DNA of 64,000 nucleotides, from NCBI GenBank assembly GCA_021432605.1, contig MU271149.1, positions 310,001 to 374,000 of the forward strand. The letters are read 5' to 3'. The stretch comes from Coniochaeta sp. PMI_546 (Eukaryota > Ascomycota > Sordariomycetes > Coniochaetales > Coniochaetaceae). The notes under the pieces were generated by a model, which was not told where the DNA came from, searched no databases, and saw only the letters and a program-made list of their open reading frames with translations. Of this stretch, positions 1 to 9,190 are shown in pieces (within the stretch, counting starts at the first letter, position 1; each line of letters begins with the position of its first letter). The position numbers were made by a program, and so were the translations under genes.

Positions 1-487
1 AAGCCTCATAACATCAGTGCATCACAAAGCGATACGGGTACTTTGCATGGTAGCGAAGGTTATCGTATGAAATTGTGCCTCTCTTTCTCACAGACGTCTA
101 AGGTAAGGTAAGGCCATCTCCAATGTATGTTGCCTGTGCTTTTACGCTTATGAGAATGGTCTGCGTTTCTTGCGGTTTGTATGTAAGGTAGATGGTACTG
201 TAAGGTAAGGTGGGGGGCACCTTAGTGTGCTTAGGTAAGCGGAACATCGTCTTGCCGAGAGTCTTGGAATACACAGTGCGAATCATTTGGCCACACGTCC
301 TGCACTGTACAAATGTGCACTTTTGATGTTTGAGAATCTGGAAACTGAATTTCGCGTCTCGCGTAGACAGCAGGCTACCCACATCTTCAAACTATCGACG
401 ACGACATCCCAGCTCCTTAACCTACGGCATACCCTCACGACACACACCTCTCCACAATCATTCAACTTCGTCAAACCAAGATTCAAG
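1..487. other. Gene-free left edge and SmE promoter
   Basis: No reading frame here looks coding. The stretch holds several copies of a short AAGGTAAGGT-type motif (about 98-115, 184-190, 201-215 and 230-239) that recurs in other gaps of the window. The last 100 bases are pyrimidine-rich and lead into the SmE start, as in many fungal promoters. Confidence 0.5.
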
Positions 488-997
488 ATGACTGGTCGTG
501 GTGGAGGCGGCGGTCGCCGCGTTCTACTGCCCCCTATGTACGTTCATGTGACCTCCCTCATCACGAATCGGTGCTGACGAGTCACAGCAACATGGTCTTC
601 AAGCTTCTCCAAACAGTATGTGGCTTCGCTTCGTCAGATATCACGGCTCCAGTCGGTTCACTAACCGCTTGATAGCATGCCACAGTCAGCGTCTGGCTAT
701 ACGAACAGCTCTCAGTCCGCATTGAGGGCAAGATCAGGGTGAGTATCCTGTCACCGTCATCTCATTATTGGCCTAGACTGACGTGTGATGTAGGGATTCG
801 ATGAGTTCCTGAACCTCGTCTTGGACGACGCTGTTCTGGTGGGCCAGGTGACCAAGTCGCAACCGGAGGAGACACGGAAGCCATTAGGTATGCATCAAGC
901 GCTCTCCTGCCCTTTTCATAACATATGCTGACAGCTAGCAGGCCGGATATTACTGAAGGGCGAGAACATCACACTGATACAGAACGTGTCAAACTAA
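488..997 (+). CDS. SME1: Small nuclear ribonucleoprotein E (SmE)
   Basis: Core Sm protein of the heptameric ring on U1, U2, U4 and U5 snRNAs, acting in nuclear pre-mRNA splicing. Five exons were built by hand: 488-537, 588-615, 676-738, 794-887 and 942-997, giving about 95 residues, the usual SmE size. A glycine-arginine-rich N-terminus leads into the Sm1 motif, with VWLYEQ, RIEGKIRGFDEF and NLVLDD, and then the Sm2 motif with GRILLKGENITLI. It ends in VSN like the human protein. All four introns are GT-AG and 50-60 nt long. The boundary at 676 was chosen because the alternative AG ten bases downstream breaks the Sm fold frame. Four introns in under 300 coding bases is typical for this gene in filamentous fungi. 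The identity is secure; the exact third acceptor is the least certain point. Confidence 0.93.
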
Positions 998-2348
998 CTG
1001 AGTCGCCATGACCTCGCCCTCGTCTGCACATGGGTATTGAACGGGCGGAGGATCTGAGCTTCGGACTTCGGTGCGGCGAATCTGGCGAATGACATGGCGA
1101 AAATCAAGGACAGCTGAACTGCATGGGGAAGGGCGGTTCTTGAGTCCTCATCCAGCTCGCATTCAGGTGGCAAGAGTGTTTGACGCTAGCAGCTGGCTTG
1201 GTCTCTCGCTTGTGGGCGGAGTGGGTTGTGAGGCTATCTGCAATAGATCGCTAGGGTGGTGGTCATCTACTCATACCTACGTTAAGGAATGAGACAATTG
1301 TGGGTGACGAATAGGGAGGAACGCAGGACAATAGTGTTGCGCCGGAGTTGGATTAAAAAAACCAGTCCATATAAGAAAATAATGGAAGGTTTCCGCCCGA
1401 GTTGATGTTCTCTGGCTTAACGAAACTGTTTCTCAAGCCCGTGATCTCTTCTCGGAGATTTGCCAGCCCAACCAAGCGTCTTTGATACCTCGTTCACATC
1501 GGAGGAGCACGCATGTATGCTAATTTGCAGACACATTGCTTGCCTCTATTCTAGACACTGGGCTCAGGCACCTTTGGTACCTAAGGTAGGTAGGGACAGC
1601 TTCACTCAAGCTGGCAAACATACCCGGCCAAACCTCGGAAAAGAAGTCAACGGTGAGATCTGGTCGTATCTGTAGCATAAGGACAGACTGTATCAGTATG
1701 CACCAGGCAGCACCCGTAATTGAGACATGACTATCGCCAATGAAATTCGATTTCGAATGCTGCTTGCAAAGAACGAATGACATCGGAGATATCGTGCAAT
1801 TGGGCCTCGTCGCGCGATTCTTTGAACAACAGGAAACCTGGAATGACGCGCGCGGGTTCCGCTGACTAAGTCATCGGGCGCCGTGAGGATTCGCCATCGG
1901 ATTTGGAGAAACGGCAACAGCGGTGCTCCGACATGGAGCTCTCTCCAGCCAATAGGACGAGACTACGGATTATCTGCCTCTCGAAAGCCGAAGTTCGACG
2001 ATCTTATCACCAGCCAAACCGGGAGATATAAGACGACATGGAGTTAATAACTCTCGTCCGCAGCCACAACTAGGATCGGAGACTATGATCAGCCATGCAT
2101 GCCATACATATTCCGTGGGATGGACGGAGGGGGGCGTTGGGAGTAGGTATTTTGGACGGTGTATAAATGCCCGACTTTCCGTCTACTTCATGATGTCAGG
2201 ATTCCCGTGAAGCTGAACATACCATCAGTCCACCCCTACCTTACTATCTTGCACACTTTACATACAAAAACAGTCTTCAAACAATCCTTCCACAAAAGTA
2301 TCATACCGACTTGACTCATACGTTCCACCTCGTTAACAACTCATCAAC
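998..2348. other. Intergenic region, SmE to alcohol dehydrogenase
   Basis: No convincing gene. A GGTACCTAAGGTAGG-type element lies at about 1576-1595. A TATA-like sequence, TATAAAT, at about 2162-2168 is followed by a CT-rich leader just before the dehydrogenase ATG. Short open frames here have no recognisable motif or splice pattern. Confidence 0.5.
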
Positions 2349-3374
2349 ATGACTGATTTCCTCCCAAAGACCTTCAAGGCAATTGTCATCAAGGAGAAGG
2401 GCGCTCCACTTGAGCTCCAAGAGCTTCCCCTTAGAAAGCCCGCTTCAGGAGAGGTGCTCGTCAAGGTGCTTGCATGCGGCGTCTGCCACAGCGATGTCTT
2501 TGAGCAGGCCGGCTTCCTCCACAACTCCTGGCCCATCGTTCCGGGCCACGAGCTAGTCGGCGACGTTGCCGCCGTCGGCGAGGGCGTGACGCGTTTCAAG
2601 GCCGGCGAGCGTGTCGGCGGACCGTGGCACGGTGGTCATGACGGCACCTGCCGCTCGTGTCAACGTGGCAAATTCCAGATGTGCGACAACGCAAAGGTCA
2701 ATGGCGTCTCCTTCAACGGCGGCTATGCCGAGTACGTCATCCTTCGGGCTGAAGCTGTCGTTCGCATTCCTAAGAGCTTCGACCCCGTCGACGCGGCTCC
2801 TCTCTTATGCGCCGGCGTGACTGTCTTCAACAGCATTCGCAAGCTGCATGTCGAGCAGGGCAACCTCGTCGCCGTGCAGGGTCTCGGCGGTCTGGGGCAC
2901 TTGGCTGTACAATACGCCAATGCACTGGGTTACAAGGTCGTCGCAGTCAGCAGCGGCGCTTCGAAGCGTGACTTCGCCCTCGAGCTCGGTGCTCACGAGT
3001 ACATCGATTCCAGCAAGGACAACGCCGCCGCGAAGCTCCGGGAGATGGGCGGTGCTGCCATCATCGTCTGCACTGCACCGAACGCGCAGGCCATGAAAGA
3101 GATACAATACGGGCTGGACGCCGGCGGCAAGTTGTTGGTGCTGGCCCCCATCGGCCCGGTCGAGTTTGACACCGGCATGTTGGTTACCAAGGGAGCATCG
3201 GTTCACGGCTGGCCTAGCGGTCATGCGCTTGACTCGGAAGAGTGCCTGGACTTCTCAGCGACTCACAAAATCAAGGCTCTCGTGGAAAGGTTTCCGTTGG
3301 CTGATGCACCAAAGGCGTTTGAGGTGCTGCTATCGGGTAAAATGAGGTTCAGGGGTGTCCTTACGATGGAGTAG
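2349..3374 (+). CDS. Zinc-dependent alcohol dehydrogenase (MDR family)
   Basis: Intronless, 341 residues, the usual size for class I fungal and bacterial ADHs. It probably oxidises or reduces short alcohols and aldehydes with NAD(H) in the cytosol. Catalytic zinc ligands are visible: Cys46 in GVCHSD, His67-Glu68 in the GHE motif and Cys154. The Rossmann dinucleotide loop GLGGLG is at residues 178-183. The structural-zinc lobe is unusual: Cys101, Cys104 and Cys112 are present, but the position expected for the first cysteine, residue 98, is Asp. The start is the first ATG after a TATA-like box (about 2162) and a pyrimidine-rich leader, and it fits the family N-terminus. The neighbours, SmE and a SET protein, are unrelated, so there is no pathway context. 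Family assignment is secure; the substrate is not known. Confidence 0.93.
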   Translation: MTDFLPKTFKAIVIKEKGAPLELQELPLRKPASGEVLVKVLACGVCHSDVFEQAGFLHNSWPIVPGHELVGDVAAVGEGVTRFKAGERVGGPWHGGHDGTCRSCQRGKFQMCDNAKVNGVSFNGGYAEYVILRAEAVVRIPKSFDPVDAAPLLCAGVTVFNSIRKLHVEQGNLVAVQGLGGLGHLAVQYANALGYKVVAVSSGASKRDFALELGAHEYIDSSKDNAAAKLREMGGAAIIVCTAPNAQAMKEIQYGLDAGGKLLVLAPIGPVEFDTGMLVTKGASVHGWPSGHALDSEECLDFSATHKIKALVERFPLADAPKAFEVLLSGKMRFRGVLTME

Positions 3375-4935
3375 AGGAAAGTGCATGTCATGTTACCCTG
3401 GCACATGAACACAACGGGCAATGTTCTACGATATTGGGCTAATAATAATTCTCACATATTTTTGTCAAGTTTTTTTGGTACGCAATGAACTGCCAAACTT
3501 CCAACCGTTCCATTCACACGCACCCTAGTATCATTCGTCCTTTGCTTCACTAAGCTCCCGAAGCTGCGACATAATCCGAAGCTCAGCGCAGGACCTGCGA
3601 TCGGATTTATATATGCACCAGCATTGTTGAGTTGACCTGTCTCACTATTCTAACCTTGCACCTTCCTCTCTGGCAAACTTCACATCTCCAACACCCTCGA
3701 TGCTCGTCCCTTCGCAGACCTACTGGATTCACCTTTCCCCGCCTCTGGGTCGCCAAGAGCTCAAGACTGAGCCCAGGATGGTTCATCCATTCATTGCACC
3801 TCTTCTGACTCAGCACAATGCTTATTCTCTTCGAAGATACTGCCGCGCGGTAGCGGAGCTAGTGCGTCTTAGACTTATCCGAAGTCTAACCTCGATCAGT
3901 CTTGATAGTGTGTGGTTCGGTACCATCCACCCACGAGACCTTACCTATCAAAGGAGAGGAGCAGCGACCACGACGAGAACTCGCTGTATATTATCGAGTG
4001 TACCTCATCTAGTGGTATACCTTACGCATGTGGCCCCTCTTGGCTAGGTACAGTACGGTCTTTGGGGAAATCAGGTGTACACCACTGCTCGCTAAGTAAA
4101 AGGGAGATCGCACCCTATCAGTATGCAAGCCGCAGTTGGAACGTCATGGAATTTACTCTGTCTATAAGAGAGTAAATAGTGCATTAGTCTTGACTCCTCG
4201 CCGGCACGTCACAGGAAGGCTGGGGCATCTAACAACCATCCTAGGTGCTAGTGATGGCAGCCTCTGACCCGATGTCTGGTGAGCGTCAACATGAGCTAAA
4301 TACGAGCAGTTTCAACCTCGGTTCCTTTCCCTAATCAGCCTCTGTTATCAGTTCGAAGAGCCTCTGGGAACGTGGCTGACTGCTGCGCGGAACAGACTGG
4401 TAAAGAAAAACTCATGATCATTTTTCTTTGTCAATAATGACACGACACTATCCCCACCATGATGATTGATATAGGCGGACAATTATCTGAATTGTGCTCG
4501 TCCGGCATTGCCATTTGATTCAGTGACCGATATGCTGTGGCACCTTTGGGGTCGCGGATGCAAGAAGCTGATTAGCTATGATGCAGATCGAGATGTCGGA
4601 GGCCCTCCGACGTACACGCTCGACCAGGAGTGGGTGGTCGGTCGTTCGACAGCCAGTCACCTTTCATTGCTGTTTTACGCGCAAGACACCTGTCGGCTCG
4701 CGACCAGAAAGAAATGATGCTCCCTGATCGTCTTCTTTCGCAATCCAACTATCATTCCATTATAAGCAAACGTCGTTGCTCGTGACCAGTTTGAGTTCCA
4801 AGTCTATTCCGAGGTCCACGACTTCAACGTGAGCCACACACGGTACGAATATCGAAGTCTATATAGAATCTGGACCATTCTCCGTCTTGGTACTAACCTT
4901 TCGATCAGAAGGCTGAGCTTGAAAGTTCGGCCATC
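3375..4935. other. Gene-poor gap before the SET-domain gene
   Basis: TATA-like sequence TTATATATGC at about 3607 is followed by a CT-rich stretch and an ATG at 3700 opening a 115-codon frame with no recognised motif. Between about 4252 and 4830 there are stretches that read as short exons bounded by plausible GTGAGC and GTAAAG donors, but no consistent protein emerges. These could be untranslated 5' exons, extra N-terminal coding exons of the SET gene, or a decayed gene. Nothing here is supported well enough to name. Confidence 0.35.
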
Positions 4936-5937
4936 ATGGTCACCCCGGCGGTTGATACGACCTCAAACGCTGTCCCAGCCTCGCCTCTTTTCGACATCAA
5001 AGAAGTGGCAGGCAAAGGCAAGGGTCTCATAGCTCGCATTGATATTCCCATGGGCACACGAATCCTCTGCGAGAAACCACTCCTTACGGCTCGCAATATG
5101 CGGTCGGACATGCTACAGCAGGACCTTGTGCCCAAGATCAAGGCTTTGACGAAAGACCAGCAACGCCAGTTCTTGTCACTCCACAACAACTTCCCAGGTC
5201 AATACGCCTTTGCCGGCATAGTCAAAACGAATGCTCTACCCTGTGGTTCAGGCGCGATGGTTGGAGGAATATATCCTACAATATGCCTGATCAACCACAG
5301 CTGCGTGCCCAATTCTTGCAACAACTGGAACGAGGATACAGGGCATGAGACAATTCACGCTACGCGGTTCATAAAAAATGGCGACGAGATCACAATCTCC
5401 TATGACAAAGGTGGCTCATCCGATTTTCGACGAGCTGCCTTGAAGCAAGCATTTGGCTTCGATTGCAGCTGCCCAGTGTGCTCCCTCCCGACAGTTGAAC
5501 TGCGAGCCAGCGATACTCGCCGCCTGCAAATCGAAGCCCTTGATGCCGCCATCGGTGACCCATTTCGAATGGACGCAAATCCCGCTGCAAGCCTGGCAGA
5601 CTGTCGCTCCTTACTTAGGCTCCTGGACGAGGAGTACGGAACAGGCCGAGCCGTGCCTCAGCTTGCCAGGGTATACTACGACGCCTTTCAGATCTGCGTC
5701 GCTCACAGCGACCAGGCACGAGCGACAGTGCTTGCCGAGCACGCTTATAAAGCCAGGATTGTGTGTGAGGGAGAAGACAGCCCGCCGACGCAGAAGATGA
5801 AGAGGATGATGGAGAATCCGGCGAGCCATCCGAGCTTTGGTGCTTGTTCTAGAAAGTGGAAGACTTCCAGGAGCCATGTACCCAAGAACCTGGACGCTGT
5901 CGACTTTGAGAGGTGGTTGTGGCGACAAGGACGGTAA
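4936..5937 (+). CDS. SET-domain protein (SMYD/SET5-like), putative lysine methyltransferase
   Basis: Predicted S-adenosylmethionine-dependent lysine methyltransferase, 333 residues in one exon. The SET fold is split as in fungal SMYD-like proteins. GKGKG at residues 26-30 is the SAM-binding start. The catalytic-core motif NHSCVPN is at 120-126, with EITISYD and its tyrosine at 156, followed by a CSCPVC zinc-binding post-SET cluster at 177-182. A helical C-terminal region follows, in place of a recognisable MYND finger. Proteins of this fungal group can methylate histone or non-histone targets; the target here cannot be told from sequence. The start matches the family N-terminus. Upstream at 4791-4830 a short open stretch could splice (donor GTGAGC, acceptor near 4910) in frame to the coding region, so a longer N-terminus is possible but not needed. 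Confidence 0.87.
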   Translation: MVTPAVDTTSNAVPASPLFDIKEVAGKGKGLIARIDIPMGTRILCEKPLLTARNMRSDMLQQDLVPKIKALTKDQQRQFLSLHNNFPGQYAFAGIVKTNALPCGSGAMVGGIYPTICLINHSCVPNSCNNWNEDTGHETIHATRFIKNGDEITISYDKGGSSDFRRAALKQAFGFDCSCPVCSLPTVELRASDTRRLQIEALDAAIGDPFRMDANPAASLADCRSLLRLLDEEYGTGRAVPQLARVYYDAFQICVAHSDQARATVLAEHAYKARIVCEGEDSPPTQKMKRMMENPASHPSFGACSRKWKTSRSHVPKNLDAVDFERWLWRQGR

Positions 5938-6571
5938 ATTAATCATTATCCGAGTCTTCAATCCAGTTTTGCTTGTTTAGGTTCGTGCTTCTTTTAGGTC
6001 TAGACGATGATTTGGATTCACTACAACACATGTCACGGCCACTCTCCTATCAAATATGTACTGCTTCCAGGTCTACTTACTCCTTGCTCTCGATTTCGAA
6101 GGCATGGTTATCTCCTACAACACTTATCGAGACTCGAAATCATGGACGACGCAGCAAAACATACTCCAAACAGAGGAGCAAAGCTATGGTGCAAGCCGTT
6201 GGCCCATAAATATGCTGGCGAAGCTGAGCAAGACCCATTCTGGATGTACGACAGAGTCTTCCATTGTGGGGAGGATATCATCACCTCAACTCGCGCTCTG
6301 GAGCACATGTTACTTTGTACAAGACACCGACACCAGTCTGTGGCACCTCTTGCGGCCGACATCATTTCCTTCCGCCGTGTGCAACTGTGTCAAGGGGTCA
6401 GGAACATAATAACGGGCGACGCCAGTCACATGTCTGGGCAGCTAGATCAGACTAATGTCAAGGGGCCGTTTTAGCCCGTAAATCAAATACTCGATGCATA
6501 TGCTTCTACCTTGTCGATATTCTTGGTGGCTATTACCCAGACAGATAACCCGCTTGAGAGTGAATATAACC
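5938..6571. other. Intergenic gap, SET gene to NADase
   Basis: Several overlapping open frames of 60-155 codons occur in all three forward frames, which argues against any one of them being coding. No splice pattern or motif was recognised. The last part serves as the promoter of the downstream secreted protein gene. Confidence 0.4.
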
Positions 6572-7364
6572 ATGCAACACTCAATGATCGTACTCGTCTC
6601 ATGGCTGCCTTTCCTGATTCTTTCAACCGGTGCAAGGCCTCAGTCAAGGTGCAAAGCCAACAGACGCGACTTCTGTAACGGCACCGATTTCAATGCCACT
6701 CTGAGGCAGAACTACACATGCGGAGATCCCCGGCTCGGTCCAGGAAAACTGCCCACCAAGCTGCCTCTCGATGCTCTCACGGACATATAGTACGTCTTGC
6801 TATCCACTTCATAGTGCTTACGTGTCACATCTGTGTCTGTTCTGCTTGGACTAAGATCTCACAGTGACCCCTTGGGCGGTCTTTGCCCCGGCGAGTTTCT
6901 AGCTCAATGGTTCAACACCACAGCAGGCCACTACAACTACCCCCCAGCTGATGGCTTTGCCTTGGACGTGGGCGGTAACCCTATGAAATCAAGCTTTATC
7001 TTACATCCGGGTGTGGTAGTGGACAGGTTTGGCTCCGAGTACGGCGTTTTTGTCGCGCCCGCTGCTGCGCCGTACATGCAGCGAGCTCTGCCTCCTTCGA
7101 GTCTCGATACGCCGCAGTCAAATCCTGAGTAGGTCATAATCCAAAGACTCGTGAACAACCACTAAAATTGACTTTAGGTTCCCATATAACTACCACGTTT
7201 ACATAGTGAGGCAGTCTTTCACTGTTATTGCTGGCCCCATTGCACCATGGTACGGACAGCCCGGGCAAGGGGTCCAGTATAAGCTCAACGAAAGTGTGCA
7301 GACCCTTGTGAATGCCGGCGTCTTGAAGAGGGTTGACCCTAGCTATCTGCTTACTGAAATTTGA
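6572..7364 (+). CDS. Secreted TNT-domain NAD glycohydrolase (fungal surface NADase family)
   Basis: Predicted extracellular enzyme hydrolysing NAD+ to nicotinamide and ADP-ribose. Exons 6572-6789, 6865-7128 and 7178-7364 give about 222 residues; both introns are GT-AG, 75 and 49 nt. The ATG at 6572 starts a clear signal peptide (hydrophobic core at about residues 6-18) and is preferred to the ATG at 6494. Paired cysteines and N-glycosylation sequons follow, as expected for a secreted protein. The C-terminal half carries TNT-fold signatures: DRFGSE near 126-131, the RALPPSS turn near 146-152, and [11 protein letters not shown] near 180-190, with the conserved glutamine at 188. No C-terminal extension resembling an EF-hand was seen. 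No immunity gene is evident beside it; the convergent neighbour is a dioxygenase. The family assignment is good; activity and surface location are inferred. Confidence 0.82.
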
Positions 7365-7413
7365 CGTGCCGTCATCGCTTTACCCTCTAATTACATGAGT
7401 TCAGGCTGCCTTT

Positions 7414-8583
7414 TCAGTAACTGTTCCCGTATCTCATCTTGAGGTGTTCTTCAACCTTGACTGGTTTATACTTGGGCTCTTTTCCTTCATCAAGACATGT
7501 CGGGATGCATTCAATGATCTGATCAAGGAGGCCTTCGTTGAAGAAGGCAATGCTGTATCGATCTCGATCACTAACGGGTGATATCACTCTGTGAAGTGTC
7601 GAAGTATACTTGTCGTTTGTCCAACGTTCTGAGGACTCGTTAGTGGAATCAATGATCTTGGGCCACACATATGTGCTCACCCATTATGTCTCCAATATTC
7701 ACAACGTATGCATCCTTGACGGGATGCACTGGGTGCCATGTCTGTGTTGGCCGATGGAAGACCTCGAGCCCGCCAACTAGGTTTGTTAGTGTGCTTCTGT
7801 TGACCAAAAACAGTAGGGATAACATACTATCGTCCTGCAGTAGAAGTGTAAGTGCTCCAAAGTCTGTATGGGCACCGATACCTCGTGACTTCGCCGCCAT
7901 TTCAGGGGTTGTGGGCGGATACCGATGTGCCCGGCACATAGTAACAGCTGTGAAGTTGTAAGCAACCCCGGCACGACCACATCTGCTGGATGTCCCATTC
8001 ACCCCGGTTACGACTCACTATCACGACCGTATGCGAAGTCATCAAAATACTTTTCATTCAACCCGAGGCTCAGAGCAACTATTCTGAACATGGTGCGGCT
8101 GAAGAGGCGCATCGCCTCAAAATACTCCATGTACACCTGTCTAAACCCGGGACATTCGTCTTCACTAGGCCATTGATTCGACCCCTGAGCAAAGCGCAGG
8201 TTGTCGCCCTCGAGTTCCTGTCCGATCATGAAGCCCTCCTTGGCGTCTTGGAACCCTGGTTCTAGTTGCTGGTCACCCACGGACTCATACCCGCGCAGAC
8301 AGTCAGAGTTGTTTCGGTGAAGTCTGGACTTCACATCCCTCGGCAGAGCATAGAAGGACTTGATTGAAGCCAAGAGTCGTTCTCGAAGATCAAGAGTGAT
8401 GGGATGACCAGTTACTTGGAAAAATCCTGGCGATATAGCTGCCGACCGAATGGCAGCGGCCACTCGCTTGGTCTCGTTTGGATCAGATGCTATGTATCCG
8501 GATATGTCGATGACCGGAATGGTGATAGAGATCGGCAACGACGACGATAATTCTGCCGTTGCGGCTCTTGTTTCGGTAGCCAT
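7414..8583 (-). CDS. Fe(II)/2-oxoglutarate-dependent dioxygenase (isopenicillin N synthase-like)
   Basis: Predicted non-haem iron oxygenase using 2-oxoglutarate and O2. Exons on the minus strand are 8583-8019, 7947-7828, 7776-7681 and 7628-7414, giving 331 residues, a normal length. The N-terminal DIOX_N region has IPVIDIS and GFFQVTGH. The iron triad is His215, Asp217 (HTD) and His273; the 2-oxoglutarate clamp is Arg284-x-Ser286 in DRYSI. All introns are GT-AG; the first boundary was fixed by phase and restores the conserved block before HTD. It is divergently transcribed from an NCS1 nucleobase permease across a 607-bp gap rich in GATA sites with a TCGG-N6-CCGA palindrome. The family includes thymine-7-hydroxylase, so a purine or pyrimidine derivative is an attractive substrate, but this rests on context only. 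It could equally act on another small molecule. Confidence 0.88.
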
Positions 8584-9190
8584 GATGGTGGTAGTATGGG
8601 GTGAAACCTAGACAGGAACCCGAGGTTGGCTGAGTATGGTAGATGTCTGGGGTTGATGAACACTAACACCATATAATTCACTCGTCAGAGTCTAAGTCAG
8701 GAGGTGGTCAGATTCAACTCCTCGAAGGTGCACTGATAGACACCTACTGATAATCGTCCTTCAAAGGAAGGGATCGACAAAACCGCGTGATCAATATCTC
8801 AACTATTATGTTTGACCTAGGTGTATCGGATATAAAACTCCCGCCAGGGCACGATAATCGACGATAATCCATCGGCGGGTTCCGACTAGTGCGACGACAA
8901 GAGATGTCAGAACACCATTTTATTGGTGATCCGCTATTCTGGAGATACGACCAAAACCGCTAACAGCACATCCCCCGCAGAACCACGGCTCTGGGACCTA
9001 AGACGGCAGATAAGGTTGTATGGCGCGTGGGAAGTCTGCTTTATCATGGAATTATCATGCCGAGGGTGAAGGGCCTGATCGTTGTACCGGCCTACATCTA
9101 TGGCCCCTGGCCCCCTCTTCCCCGTCGGTGAGCTTGAGGGGTGGGTGACCTTCGAGAGTCAGTCGAAGTGCAACCGTGACAGCGTACACA
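8584..9190. promoter_or_regulatory. Divergent promoter with UaY/PPR1-type site and GATA cluster
   Basis: The gap separates the dioxygenase (left, minus) from the permease (right, plus). Positions 8872-8885 read TCGG-N6-CCGA, a perfect match to the binding site described for UaY, the Aspergillus purine-utilisation activator, and close to that of yeast PPR1. HGATAR sites for AreA/NIT2-type nitrogen regulators are at 8734, 8748, 8852, 8862 and 9008 on the plus strand, and at 9041 and 9052 on the minus strand. A TATA-like ATATAAAA lies at about 8830. Roughly two GATA sites and about 0.01 palindromes would be expected by chance in this length at equal base frequencies. Binding itself is inferred. 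Confidence 0.6.
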
